From IMG/VR virus record IMGVR_UViG_3300044953_000352, positions 1 to 64,000 of that record: a stretch of 64,000 nt of DNA; one strand, 5' to 3'. Position numbers and translations under genes: made by a program. The stretch comes from a virus. Below the pieces are notes generated by a model. That model saw only the letters and a list, made by a program, of their open reading frames with translations, was not told the origin of the DNA and did no database searches. Of the stretch, positions 7,214 to 17,159 are shown one piece after another. Within the stretch, counting starts at the first letter, position 1; each line of letters starts with the position of its first letter.

Positions 7214-9595
7214 ATGGCGACTATCAGCAGCTATTCAATAAGATTTGATCAAAGAAACTCAGGCAATACCGCTTACTCGGAACGTTATGTAAGCGGTTCT
7301 AATCTTGCATTAATTACAGATGCTGTTGGAGTTGTGACTGGATCATCAACTGTACCATCAAGTAGTTATTCATTAACTGCTTCATATGCAGCGACTGCAT
7401 CTTATTTAGTGGGTGCAACTGCAAATAAAATAATAAGTCCAGATACACAAACTTCAGTAACCGCAAATAATGGAAGTATTTCTGGATCTGTATCTGGTGT
7501 TGCGTTAATTTCTGTATTAACTCAAAGTACTGTAAATGAACAAAACAACTCTGGTAGTTTTACATTACAAGGTCGTTATTCTGGGTCCAATATAAATGTA
7601 GGAATTCCACAAGATGCTTATTCATGGGGATCTTCGTTAAATGGTTCATACTTTTCAACGTGGAATAGTGATACAAATATTTCAGATATGTTTAGATTTT
7701 TAGCAGGAGCATTAAGTGCAAGTTATCCATCACCTACTCCAAATACAAAAATATTTGCAGGAGTAACAACTGCAAATGTAAACACAGGATCTAGTGTAAC
7801 AATAAATGGAAGAGTACCATCTGGATCTACAAATCCAAATATTATATATTTGCAAAATTTAGGATGGACTAATAGTGGATCTACATTATTTAGCGGATAC
7901 ACTTTCAAAAGTGGATCTGCGTACATGATATATTCTAGTTCAGTAGGAGGCAGTACAGTTGTTAGTTCTAGTTTAGGTTCTCCTGCATTTGGATTGGGAT
8001 TATTAACAAATAATTTAATTACATTAATTAGCTTAAGTGGCTCATTTAAATTAACATTTGCATCATCAAGTGCAGCCACTATAAATTATACAAATATACA
8101 AAATGTAGTATTAACACAACAAAATACAGAAAATACTACTCCGTCAATATCAAATCCTATAGCAGCAAAAATAGTTCCTTCTGCAAATAGTTCAGTTATT
8201 CCTCCAGTATATCAAGACGGATATTTCTATGGATTTACAGGATCGAATTTAACTAATAGTGTTAGTTTAAACAGTATAAGTAGTTCTGGTATTTATATTT
8301 TCTCAGCAAGTATTGGTATTGCAACTGGAAGTTCATTATATTCATTTTTTACTGGAAGTACACTAACATACTATTATACTCCATTAAAAGATGCAGATTT
8401 TACGCAATCCATCAGTGCAATAAATAGTTCATTAACTGCAATTACTGCATATTCAAGAAGTTTAAGTGGAGTTCCTTATTTAACAAGTGGTTCTACATAT
8501 CGATATGTAATTACTGCCAGTGGTCTATTTAATCCTTTATATTATAACGGTTTAATATCAAATGTAAATATCCCTTCAAATGAACTTGGACTTGCAACTG
8601 TAAATAGTTCTAGTTTGACAATGAATCCAACAATAGATACTATTGGAGTAGTTAAGTCATCTGATTACACAATCACAAGAGCAGTTGGAAGTTATCCTAT
8701 AGAATCAGATATTGTTATATTTGATGTTACATTAACGGCATTAGGTACCGGAAGTACCGCAGCGTCTATGGGAGCCATATCATCTAGTTTTATCGTAAAT
8801 GATACATCTTATAATAGAGCAGGATCAGGAACAACGATTGGTTCTCAAACTGTAAATGTACATACATCTGGTTTTTTTGGACAACCTATTTCCAGTGGAA
8901 GTTTACTATATTTTGGACGACTTGACTCTAATATTGCATCTGCATTAACATTTAGCACAGTTGCAAATACTGAGAGACTTTTAGACGAAACGTATAGACG
9001 AGTATTAGACAATAATTTATTGACAATGACAGGAACTCCGTTTGATAGTTCTTCTTTATTGACTTCTAAAGATTTACAAGTTAAACCGGGATATCTTGTA
9101 AATTCCGGTGGTACTCACAGATATTGGTATCCATTGAATTATGGAGATACATACAAATATTATGTGCGTCATTTCAAAGCCGTTGCCGTAACAAGTCAAT
9201 TTAAGATAACTTTGACTGGAAACACTACATTAGTTGCGTGGGATAATTTAAGTACCGCCGATAGTATTGCAATCGGAATTATATTTGAAAGTGGAAATTC
9301 GAATAATTATGGTACATGTAGATTGTTTGATATTGCAAATTTAGCAAACAACATTGTTAGTGCAAGTGTACCACCCACAGCAGGAAAAAATCCATTTGGT
9401 GTAAATATCGATTTATACGGAAATAATGGAAGTGATGCAAGTAATAGTGGCGGTGTAATAATTTTTCCAACTAGAGCAGTCGATGGTGCAGAATTAGACA
9501 GCACTGTTGCTAGTAAAGATGAATTGTATTTAATTGTAAGATATAACGGAAGTCCAACCCCTTTAACAAGTATTAAAATAGAGAAAACATCTTAA
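7214..9595 (+). CDS. Large Ser/Thr/Gly-rich virion protein, probably tail fibre or adhesin
   Basis: A 793-residue protein very rich in Ser, Thr, Gly and Asn, with short repeats of the type TASYAATASY near residues 55-62. There are no Cys clusters, signal peptide or membrane segments. This composition is typical of extended beta-structured phage fibres and decoration proteins of T4-like marine phages. The C-terminal part (from about 600) is less repetitive and may be a receptor-binding or folding domain. It is first in a three-gene structural operon, one base from the next gene. The specific role (fibre, baseplate wedge or decoration) is inferred only from composition and context. Confidence 0.65.
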   Translation: MATISSYSIRFDQRNSGNTAYSERYVSGSNLALITDAVGVVTGSSTVPSSSYSLTASYAATASYLVGATANKIISPDTQTSVTANNGSISGSVSGVALISVLTQSTVNEQNNSGSFTLQGRYSGSNINVGIPQDAYSWGSSLNGSYFSTWNSDTNISDMFRFLAGALSASYPSPTPNTKIFAGVTTANVNTGSSVTINGRVPSGSTNPNIIYLQNLGWTNSGSTLFSGYTFKSGSAYMIYSSSVGGSTVVSSSLGSPAFGLGLLTNNLITLISLSGSFKLTFASSSAATINYTNIQNVVLTQQNTENTTPSISNPIAAKIVPSANSSVIPPVYQDGYFYGFTGSNLTNSVSLNSISSSGIYIFSASIGIATGSSLYSFFTGSTLTYYYTPLKDADFTQSISAINSSLTAITAYSRSLSGVPYLTSGSTYRYVITASGLFNPLYYNGLISNVNIPSNELGLATVNSSSLTMNPTIDTIGVVKSSDYTITRAVGSYPIESDIVIFDVTLTALGTGSTAASMGAISSSFIVNDTSYNRAGSGTTIGSQTVNVHTSGFFGQPISSGSLLYFGRLDSNIASALTFSTVANTERLLDETYRRVLDNNLLTMTGTPFDSSSLLTSKDLQVKPGYLVNSGGTHRYWYPLNYGDTYKYYVRHFKAVAVTSQFKITLTGNTTLVAWDNLSTADSIAIGIIFESGNSNNYGTCRLFDIANLANNIVSASVPPTAGKNPFGVNIDLYGNNGSDASNSGGVIIFPTRAVDGAELDSTVASKDELYLIVRYNGSPTPLTSIKIEKTS

Positions 9596-9596
9596 T

Positions 9597-10916
9597 ATGG
9601 CAACATTTGATTTATTAACAAAAGTTTTTAGATTATTAATTGGAAGAAGATATACAAGTGCTGTCTTGGGAGATTCACAGGAAGCATTTACTTCTATTAT
9701 TCAAATCGGTGCTGAAGAAATATGGGCACAAACGAAATTAATACCAAGTTCAAGTCTTCCTTTTTCATCTAGTAACAATTCAGGAGATATATTGTCTAGT
9801 AGTGTTGTTAAATACTGGTATAAATTTCCGTTGACTGTGGCAAATGATGCCGGAACTGGAAGTTTTGCAAGTGGAAGTACTTGGTTCTTTTTATATCCAA
9901 GTGGATCTATAAACGGAGTTAGTAGTCAATTAGTACAAAATGGACAAATAACAAATTTTATTAGTCCTAAATATTCTACATCTTCATTGGCTAACCAATC
10001 CGCAGATTTTTCAAACAACGGAAATCCTCCGGGGTACAATATTGCATTATTTAGTTCATCTAATGGAACCACATTTGGTAACATTGTTGCATCTAGTATG
10101 CCATATCAATTTGATTATAAAACAGGTATACTTCAATTTACGACAACAGAAATACCAACTGCCCGTGTTTATGCAACAGTTTATCAATATATAGGAACCA
10201 CATTAGCCGATACAAATGATAATAACTTCGGAAATATCACTGCTTCTGTGGTTTCTTCTTCTGTTATTATTGCAAATCAAATTACTTCATCTGTTATAAC
10301 AAGTTCTTTAGGACTATTTGATGAAATTACAGCAAGTAATGCTTTAATAAAAAATAATTTATGGGTAAACGGAAGTATATATGCGTCTATTTTTAGTGCA
10401 AGTAATATCTATATTACATCAAGTCAGTTAGTTGTAAGTGATAATATAATTACTTTAAATGCATTAAGTCCCTATGTTCGTTACTCTGGATTTGAAATGT
10501 ATGATAGTGGAAGCGGCACCCTTAGTTCATTATTATGGGATAGTGAAAGAAATTATTTCTTCGTAAGTAGTAGTGACGCAGGATATGCAAGACAAATTAT
10601 TCTTGGTCCTGATGTAGAACAATCATTAGCACCGGGATATTTAGCATTAATTAGCGGTAGCAACAGTATTACTCAAAGTATAGTTCGTCAAAGTGGATCT
10701 AATATAGTTGTAGAAGGAAACCTAAGTGCAAGTACAGTAACTGCTACATCCGGTTCGTTTGTATATTTAAATATCAATAATACTGGATCTGCTCCAAGTA
10801 ATCCTTATCAAAATGGTAAAGTGGGAGAAATAAGATTAGACAATAATTTTATTTATATATACACAAATGAAAGATGGATAAGATCACCTATTAGTTTATG
10901 GGATGAAATTACTTAA
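9597..10916 (+). CDS. Tail-fibre-like structural protein
   Basis: A 439-residue protein in two parts. Residues 1-45 are helical with few Ser (TKVFRLLIGRRYTSAVLGDS), suggesting a virion attachment region. The rest is Ser/Thr-rich beta sequence. A segment around residues 295-330 (SGFEMYDSGSG, LLWDSERN) resembles the repeated modules in tail fibres and whiskers of T4-like phages. The ATG follows the previous stop by one base, and the gene overlaps the next by 14 bases, so the three are one translational unit. The exact virion location is not shown. Confidence 0.65.
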   Translation: MATFDLLTKVFRLLIGRRYTSAVLGDSQEAFTSIIQIGAEEIWAQTKLIPSSSLPFSSSNNSGDILSSSVVKYWYKFPLTVANDAGTGSFASGSTWFFLYPSGSINGVSSQLVQNGQITNFISPKYSTSSLANQSADFSNNGNPPGYNIALFSSSNGTTFGNIVASSMPYQFDYKTGILQFTTTEIPTARVYATVYQYIGTTLADTNDNNFGNITASVVSSSVIIANQITSSVITSSLGLFDEITASNALIKNNLWVNGSIYASIFSASNIYITSSQLVVSDNIITLNALSPYVRYSGFEMYDSGSGTLSSLLWDSERNYFFVSSSDAGYARQIILGPDVEQSLAPGYLALISGSNSITQSIVRQSGSNIVVEGNLSASTVTATSGSFVYLNINNTGSAPSNPYQNGKVGEIRLDNNFIYIYTNERWIRSPISLWDEIT

Positions 10917-11883
10917 TGAAGCTTGTTTGAGATTATCTGAAGCGATAGCTCGTTATTCAGCAGGTACTTACGCCGAGTCGTCAACATATACTCCTTATGA
11001 AAAAAGTAAAGCCGCACTTGATTATAATTTTAAAAGAGTGCAAGTATTAAAATGGCAAGATGTAAAGATGTTTGAATATGCTAAATTATTTGATTTGGAA
11101 GATGTAGGTGATGTAGTAATAAACGGAAGTCTTGATACTGGACCTTATAGTGATAAAAGAAGATGGTATACATCCCGTATATTTTATACAGGTCCACACG
11201 TTACAGGTACTAGACTTACAACCAAACAATTATTTCCATTTGGAATGGTTCCTTATTGAAAATGGACAGTTGAATCGGCCAGTTGGTACTTATTGGGAGG
11301 TACTTTACTTAGTGGTAATCGTGTTTTATTTGACCAAACTCAACTTGACCAAGGTTATTATCCAGCTTTCAACGAAAAAGCTTTTTCGAGCGATCCTACA
11401 TATAATTGGACATCAAAAAGTTATTCATCGCTCGGTAGTTGGTTTATTGCGTTTGTAAAACTACTTGAAGGTACTGATAGAGGTTTTCCAACTACAAGTC
11501 CCGGTGGATATCAAATCATAAAAGCATGGACAACTTTACATGACATTTTTTCATTAAGAGTAAGTGACATACCTTCTCAATATCCAACATCTGCGGACTG
11601 TCAAAAATATTCACAACTCATAAATGTAGCTACTCAGCAAATATGCGATAAAATGAATAGATATTCAAGAGATTATTTTTTAACTACAACATATTCAGCT
11701 TATATGTATCAAGAACCTCCATTTCAAAACACCGATGAAAGAACTTATTATTGGTTTATTAACGGCCACGAAGGTAGTTTAAATAACATTAATGGAAGTA
11801 ATAACGGTGATATAGTTATTTCACAAACTACACTCAATAAAATAAGATCGTTAAAAAATAAATTGTATCCTGAAATGCCTTAA
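10903..11883 (+). CDS. Structural protein, 326 codons with an in-frame TGA at codon 119
   Basis: Residues 1-118 run from MKLLNEACLRLSEA to FPFGMVPY, then TGA (11257-11259), then KWTVESASWYLLGG and about 200 more codons in the same frame to TAA at 11881. The second part has no ATG near its beginning (only TTG at 11293; the first Met is far downstream) and the composition does not change across the TGA, so both halves look like one gene. Trp (TGG) would suit the site. No family is recognised; position after two fibre-like genes suggests a tail or neck protein. Interpretation is open: sequencing error, nonsense mutation or readthrough. Confidence 0.6.
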
Positions 11884-12102
11884 TTATTGTTGAAAAGATT
11901 CTAAGGACGGAGGTAATTCGTTAGGTTTAACGGTGCCCCCGTTACTTTTTTGTCCAAAATATCAACCAACAACCGCCATAACTACACTATTTAATAATTC
12001 GCTATTAATTTTAAGAAATACAGATATTCCAAATACTAATATAAGAAAAAGAACAATGATTGCTCGTATTGATATTCCACAAATAGAAGATTCGCTATTC
12101 AT
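11884..12102 (-). CDS. Small membrane protein (holin-like size) with an in-frame TGA
   Basis: A frame of 72 residues if TGA at 11962-11964 is read through. Residues 12-31 are one hydrophobic helix (IRAIIVLFLILVFGISVFL), followed by SVVMAVVG-TGA-YFGQKS, then a Pro-rich soluble tail. The sequence VVG-W-YFG would be a normal membrane-exit motif, so Trp is the expected residue at the TGA. Its stop abuts the stop of the convergent structural gene with no spacer (11881-11886). A single or double membrane helix plus short tail near structural genes suits a holin or spanin-type protein, but that is inference. Confidence 0.5.
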
Positions 12103-12107
12103 ATAAT

Positions 12108-12365
12108 TTATCCTTTTAATAACGATTTATTTTTAATATTAATTTGAGATTCTTCACTAGGAAGTCCTATTTTTGATTTTAATATCTTTAATGCAAATTT
12201 TGGATTCATTTTACCACAATTAAATCCAATAATATTGTGTTGTTTACAGAACTCTTGTAGTTCATATAAATCATTAGGATCTATAGACATTACCGGAGGT
12301 AATTCATTATTGTCTTGCGAGACTTTCTTTTTTAATAAAACTTTATATGGATCAAACTCATTCAT
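12108..12365 (-). CDS. Hypothetical phage protein, 85 aa
   Basis: No family recognised. It is soluble, with a helical middle (DLYELQEFCKQHNI) and a basic C-terminus ending SLLKG. It lies 5 bases before the small membrane protein and 2 bases after the 547-residue gene, on the same strand, so all three are likely co-expressed. Confidence 0.55.
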   Translation of the reverse strand: MNEFDPYKVLLKKKVSQDNNELPPVMSIDPNDLYELQEFCKQHNIIGFNCGKMNPKFALKILKSKIGLPSEESQINIKNKSLLKG

Positions 12366-12367
12366 TT

Positions 12368-14011
12368 TTAGTCACGGTCATATTTTCTTCCTTCTGGTCC
12401 AAAATGATCCAAATGATGATAAACATCATCAAGATATTCTCCAGCAAGGTTAAGTTTGGCTTTTACCCAATCTTCAAGAGAAGCAGTGTCTGTAAACAAT
12501 GATTGTAATTCTTTAGCATCACTGTTTATTTGTTTTAATGTTCCCATTGCCATACTACTATTAAATTCTCTCAATAATTCTTGATAAACTTCTTTATAGA
12601 TTTCATTTATTGATTTACTTGAAGTTTTTCCACCAGCTTGTCTTTTTCTACGAGCGGCACAATGTGCTTTTTGACTGAATCCGTTTGGATTACCACAATC
12701 AATTGATTTTTTATATTTAATAGACCATTTTTCTTGTATATTTGTTTTATCTTTTTCTTCGTTATAAAACTTAAGATAATCTCTTACAGTAGCTACATAA
12801 TCACATGCATGATTTAATTTTGCTTTTACCCAATCTTCTAAGTTATCATTAACATTAAACATCGATTGTAGTTTTTCACTATAATCGATAATCTTTGTTA
12901 AATCACTTTGTGTAATTTCTGCATTTTCAAAAAAATTCTTATATTCTATAGATTCATTCTTTTTCTTTTGCCAAGAAACTGAACTTGGTCCTTTTTTCTT
13001 ACTTGTTCCAGTTTTATTACATTGTGAAGGAGTTGGACGACATGCAGGATACTTGGATCTCTTTTCACCAGTTTGACGACCACACGATTTGCATTTCTTT
13101 GTTCCAGTTTTAGGATCTTTACGACACGTATTGCAATCAACCCATCCCTTTCCACCTCTTCCACCACGACGTGCAAACCATCCATGTAAACCCTGTGATT
13201 TCTCTTTGCTAAAATCCTTTTTTTCTTCTAGTTCAGCGGATTCTTCTTGTTTTTTCTTCCAGATTTTACCCTGTCTACATTTTACAATAGCTCCTGATTT
13301 ATATGCGGAAGTTTTTGGACCATACACACTATCTGCTTTTTTGTGACATCTATCTTTTTTCTTTTTTTCTTCGTCAATAGTTGGCTCTTGAATATCAATT
13401 TCAGTTTTAGAAATACCTTTATCTATGATTGGTTGACTATTTCTACCATCTACTTGACCGTTTGATGTATCTCCAATTGTTCCTTGTACATTTCCTTGTT
13501 CTATTCCTGTATTTCCAACTCTAGCAGGATCATTAAAGCTTTGATTTGGGTCACCCAAACCCGATGCGGCACCCGGTTGAAATTCTTTAGCCAATCCACA
13601 ACGAATTAGTTTAGTATAATACTCTGGATCTTCTTTCAAATGATCTAATGCAATTTCTCTTGCAATATCAGGATTATTAGTATGTTCCATTTCCACTTGA
13701 ATTCCTAATGATAATTGAACTGGATTAACAGTGTGTTCATCGGTAGAATCCCCAACACCACCAATTAAGTTATTATCAGTAGTAGCAATATTTGCTTCAT
13801 TTAAGTCCGAATAAAAATCTTTATAATCGATATCCCATTTATCTTTTTCTTGTGACATAATAAATTCCTTTAAGTGTTTTTGTAATTTAGCATAACTACT
13901 GTGGGGTTCATATCCATAATCAATTGTCCAACGACGACCTTTCATAGCAGGATGTCCTATAATTGGATCATTTAGTTTTTCAGGATGTTGAAGTGGTTTG
14001 AAATCTTCCAT
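12368..14011 (-). CDS. Multidomain conserved phage protein with duplicated domain and Cys-rich segment
   Basis: A 547-residue mosaic. Residues 105-140 (EMEHTNNPDIAREIALDHLKEDPEYY) form a small helical domain (DUF5661-like by memory) also echoed in the next gene. A Lys-rich segment near 210-260 (VYGPKTSAYKSGAIVKCRQGK) follows. Near 290-345 is a Gly/Cys-rich region (HGWFARRGGRGGKGWVDC, several CxxC) resembling a zinc-binding phage domain (DUF5872-like). Near 445-465 is a basic DCGNPNGFSQKAHCAARRK element. Two related helices, LEDWVKAKLNHACDYV and LEDWVKAKLNLAGEYL, show an internal duplication. Such proteins are encoded beside structural genes in uncultured T4-like phages; function is unknown. 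DUF names are from memory and unverified. Confidence 0.7.
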   Translation of the reverse strand: MEDFKPLQHPEKLNDPIIGHPAMKGRRWTIDYGYEPHSSYAKLQKHLKEFIMSQEKDKWDIDYKDFYSDLNEANIATTDNNLIGGVGDSTDEHTVNPVQLSLGIQVEMEHTNNPDIAREIALDHLKEDPEYYTKLIRCGLAKEFQPGAASGLGDPNQSFNDPARVGNTGIEQGNVQGTIGDTSNGQVDGRNSQPIIDKGISKTEIDIQEPTIDEEKKKKDRCHKKADSVYGPKTSAYKSGAIVKCRQGKIWKKKQEESAELEEKKDFSKEKSQGLHGWFARRGGRGGKGWVDCNTCRKDPKTGTKKCKSCGRQTGEKRSKYPACRPTPSQCNKTGTSKKKGPSSVSWQKKKNESIEYKNFFENAEITQSDLTKIIDYSEKLQSMFNVNDNLEDWVKAKLNHACDYVATVRDYLKFYNEEKDKTNIQEKWSIKYKKSIDCGNPNGFSQKAHCAARRKRQAGGKTSSKSINEIYKEVYQELLREFNSSMAMGTLKQINSDAKELQSLFTDTASLEDWVKAKLNLAGEYLDDVYHHLDHFGPEGRKYDRD

Positions 14012-14012
14012 A

Positions 14013-14489
14013 TTATTTCATGATTTTTCTTTGTTTCATTTCACGGATAATATCATAAATTGCTTCTTTTTTGACTCCGTTTTCATCAACCATCATTGAT
14101 TCTAAACTACTATAAAATTTTGGATTTTTCTTTAAATTATGTGCCACTAATTGTTTGGCAACATCCATTCTTTTAAATACCATCTTTTTTAACTCATATT
14201 TAATACCAGCAATTATTTCATCCGGAGTGACTTTTGTTTTTATTGAATCTACATCACGATCAAAGTCTTGTTTGCTTTGTGTAGGACTATTGTCATAATC
14301 TTCTGGTGGTAAAACCGTTATATCGCTCGCACTTGCGGCCGTTTGAGGATATTTAAATTTTTCAGGATATTGACTAATATCTGGACTACTAATTGTATCA
14401 ATACTAGGTGTACCTAATCCTCCTCCTTGAGAATATGGTAATCCAATCATCATTCTGTCACCTAATTCATTTTCATTTATTTTTGCCAT
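14013..14489 (-). CDS. Hypothetical phage protein, 158 aa
   Basis: The N-terminal half is low-complexity, Gly/Pro/Ser-rich and probably disordered (YSQGGGLGTPSIDTISS). The C-terminal 80 residues are a helical domain whose 'AKQLVAHNLKKNPKFYSSL' parallels 'AREIALDHLKEDPEYYTKL' in the downstream 547-residue protein, so the two share a domain. I chose the ATG at 14489 (MAKINENELGD) over an upstream in-frame start at 14504 that adds five hydrophobic residues. It lies 1 base from the next gene. Confidence 0.6.
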   Translation of the reverse strand: MAKINENELGDRMMIGLPYSQGGGLGTPSIDTISSPDISQYPEKFKYPQTAASASDITVLPPEDYDNSPTQSKQDFDRDVDSIKTKVTPDEIIAGIKYELKKMVFKRMDVAKQLVAHNLKKNPKFYSSLESMMVDENGVKKEAIYDIIREMKQRKIMK

Positions 14490-14527
14490 ATATATAAATA
14501 TCAAATAAATATTATAAATTGACGATT

Positions 14528-15454
14528 TTATCTGTGTTTATTCATATAAAGAACAGACGGATAATTAATTGAATCTAAATCTGATTTAAATACATCATTT
14601 AAAGGTAATTTTGGAAAGTTGGCATCTGCAATAATAAATTTACCATCTTTCCAAACTAATGGAATATAATCTAAAAACATTGTCAATGATTTGTCTTTAA
14701 GTTTGTGGTAGACATAACAACTTAAAAACATCTCGTCATTTGCATAACAACTATCAGATTCTGTACCACATATTCTATACTTTCCACCATTATATTCAAT
14801 ATATTTTGCTTTATCGTTTCCGATTGTATTAGTTACTCGTTTTGTTTCTTCCATCATCCATTTAGACATTGCACGAATTATATTTTTATCTGTATGATAT
14901 GTCATAAACATACCTTGAATGGCTTTATAAATAAATTTTTTTTCATCATCAATATCACGAAAACAGCTATAACGTATCATTTGATAACCATAATGAAATG
15001 CCCACATAAATTCTCTAAAAATTATTGGTGGATGTGGTGTGTCTAAATCTGTAAAAATTACAATTTTATTTTCATAAGAAAGTGGTATATATCTCCACAA
15101 CATTCCCGGAAATGTTTTAGTAGAGGTATGTTTCATCACATTAAATTGAACTCTAGGATGTTTTAACTGATCGATATATTTAATACAATCAGGTGATATA
15201 AAAATTTCAAAAACCCAATCATCTCCCAATATATGATAATTATTTTTAACAGGGGTAATGTATCTATTCTCCCATTCTTCTATAGACTCTTTATAATGAG
15301 GAGCATTGTACAAACACGCAGAAAATATTTTATTATTTTCTAATTTATTAATTACATAATCTACTGTAAATAAATCAATTATATTAGGATCGATATTGTC
15401 ATCATCGTTAACATTAAAAATTGGAAATAGATCTGTTATTTTAAATTTGTTCAT
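14528..15454 (-). CDS. Putative glycosyltransferase with DxD motif, 308 aa
   Basis: Probably transfers a sugar from a nucleotide donor. The middle has IVIFTDLDTPHPP near residue 135, a hydrophobic strand followed by Asp-x-Asp as in GT-A enzymes, and 'FLSCYVYHKLKD' later. Family is uncertain. It overlaps the upstream glycosyltransferase gene by 14 bases and ends the minus-strand glycosylation block. It could be a sugar-modifying enzyme of another kind. Confidence 0.5.
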   Translation of the reverse strand: MNKFKITDLFPIFNVNDDDNIDPNIIDLFTVDYVINKLENNKIFSACLYNAPHYKESIEEWENRYITPVKNNYHILGDDWVFEIFISPDCIKYIDQLKHPRVQFNVMKHTSTKTFPGMLWRYIPLSYENKIVIFTDLDTPHPPIIFREFMWAFHYGYQMIRYSCFRDIDDEKKFIYKAIQGMFMTYHTDKNIIRAMSKWMMEETKRVTNTIGNDKAKYIEYNGGKYRICGTESDSCYANDEMFLSCYVYHKLKDKSLTMFLDYIPLVWKDGKFIIADANFPKLPLNDVFKSDLDSINYPSVLYMNKHR

Positions 15455-16505
15455 ATATTTTTTTTAATAATTGTTTTGCGTGTTCATAATTAGGTTCTGC
15501 CCATTGATGGTTGTGCTGATAAAATCCGGTACATTTCATACCATCAACTTTTATAAGGTTATAATCAACGAAATATGGATAATCTTTTATAAAATATTCT
15601 GATTGCCCACCAAATTTTGTTACAATAACAGGTTTATGGTTTAAATATGCTTCATAACTAGAATATCCTAATCCTTCTCCTCTATGTAACAAAAAATAAC
15701 AATCTCCTAAAGAATGAATATTATTTAATTCACTTGTACAATAATTTTCTGGAAACAATACTATGTTCGGAGGGTTCTCATAATTAATTAATACTTTTTG
15801 TATTTCATATTTTATATATTCAGTTCTTTCATCACCGTATTCATAATAATTTGTTTTCATTAAAAATGATACATTATCTTTTTCGGTAAACGTATCACAT
15901 AAAGTTTTTAATGTGTTTAAGTTATTTTTTCTATCATTCCATGTTGAAATATAATAAAAATTATATGTTTGTGTTATATCTTTATTTCCAAATGCATAAT
16001 GCTTTGGTATTTCTATATGTTTCTTTTCTTGGTTATTAATAAAATTATAACTGATATATTTTTTTATCTTTATATCTTTTGTTACTCCACTTTCGATAAA
16101 CACTTTTTTATTGAACGTTGAAGGCAACCAGATTTCATCATATTCATTATTATTTAAATATTTAACCCAGTCAGGTGGTAATTTTGAAGTTTCCCAAACA
16201 GTTTGAAGTATTTTTTTACAATTAGGATTGTTAATCAGATGCTTATAATCATTGAGTCTGTCAATACAATGGTCTGGAATATAGTTGCATATAAAATAAT
16301 CATATCTATCGTAGTATTTATTTATACATTCATTTACAGATTTTGTAATAATATCATAACCATCTGTTCTTGAATTGTCTGAATTTATTGGAATATAAGT
16401 TACATTATATCCATTCATTAAATAATTAAATATGAAATATTTTGTAGAAATAGCGTAGCCACTTGTTCCTTTGGAACCAACATATAAAATATTTTTTGTA
16501 ATCAT
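15441..16505 (-). CDS. GT4-like (GT-B) glycosyltransferase
   Basis: I chose the start at 16505 (MITKNILYVGSKGTSGYA). The N-terminus ILYVGSKGTSGYA is nearly the same as the N-terminus of the 684-residue enzyme at 22013 (ILYISSIGTSGYA), so the two share a GT-B acceptor domain. The C-terminal half has the GT4 donor-site pattern LLHRGEGLGYSSYEAYLNHKPVIVTKFGG, with Glu at the nucleotide-sugar site. 354 residues fits GT4. It is divergent from the glycosyltransferase at 16542, with a 36-base spacer containing a TATATATA run. Confidence 0.8.
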   Translation of the reverse strand: MITKNILYVGSKGTSGYAISTKYFIFNYLMNGYNVTYIPINSDNSRTDGYDIITKSVNECINKYYDRYDYFICNYIPDHCIDRLNDYKHLINNPNCKKILQTVWETSKLPPDWVKYLNNNEYDEIWLPSTFNKKVFIESGVTKDIKIKKYISYNFINNQEKKHIEIPKHYAFGNKDITQTYNFYYISTWNDRKNNLNTLKTLCDTFTEKDNVSFLMKTNYYEYGDERTEYIKYEIQKVLINYENPPNIVLFPENYCTSELNNIHSLGDCYFLLHRGEGLGYSSYEAYLNHKPVIVTKFGGQSEYFIKDYPYFVDYNLIKVDGMKCTGFYQHNHQWAEPNYEHAKQLLKKIYEQI

Positions 16506-16541
16506 ATAACCTTGTATATATATTTTAATAACTTTGAATAT

Positions 16542-17159
16542 ATGAAATTTTGTTTGACTACTCTTTATAATGATAATTTTCAATCATTTATGCCATATGT
16601 TATAAAAAGTTTTGAAAAATTCTGTGGATATAATAATTGTAATTTAAAAATATACGATGCACTAATAGATGATAATATACATCCATCATGGAATAAATTA
16701 TTAGTATTAAAAGAATTAATTAAAAGATATGATATTGTTTTATGGGCTGATGCAGATAGTTTATTTACAGGTAAATCAGAAAATTTTTTAATTTACAATA
16801 ATTTTGATTCCGCTTCAAATTTTATGGTATCATCCGATACAAATGGAGTATGTCTTGGTTATATATTAATAAATAATTCTAATTATAATTTACAGTTAAT
16901 TGATACGATGTTATTACTTAAAGATGTTAAAAATGATAATTTTTTTGGAGACGGTCCTAAATGGGAACAGAATACATTTAAAGCATTAAATTTACATTTT
17001 AACATAAAATATCAAATTTTTAAATCTGATGTATCGGTTGATGTAGATTGTGTTAAAGATAAAGATTCTACATTTTTTTATCATTACTGTTGCAAAACAA
17101 ATGAAGAAAGATTAAAATATATTAAAAGAGATTTTGAAAATTTATATAAACTAGGATAA
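16542..17159 (+). CDS. GT-A glycosyltransferase (GT34/galactosyltransferase-like)
   Basis: Reads MKFCLTTLYNDNF at the start, then 'KRYDIVLWADADSLF' near residue 70, a strand followed by the metal-binding Asp-x-Asp of GT-A enzymes, as in the GMA12/MNN10 family. The C-terminal FFGDGPKWEQNTF is also typical (WEQN acceptor loop). The product is 205 residues, short but complete. It is the only plus-strand gene in the block 14.5-24.6 kb. Its stop overlaps the convergent broken gene by 9 bases. Confidence 0.7.
   Translation: MKFCLTTLYNDNFQSFMPYVIKSFEKFCGYNNCNLKIYDALIDDNIHPSWNKLLVLKELIKRYDIVLWADADSLFTGKSENFLIYNNFDSASNFMVSSDTNGVCLGYILINNSNYNLQLIDTMLLLKDVKNDNFFGDGPKWEQNTFKALNLHFNIKYQIFKSDVSVDVDCVKDKDSTFFYHYCCKTNEERLKYIKRDFENLYKLG

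Noticed and set aside
12946-13346. Short frames on both strands inside the 547-residue gene
   Set aside because: They are out-of-frame readings of its Lys/Gly/Cys-rich segment with no start context.
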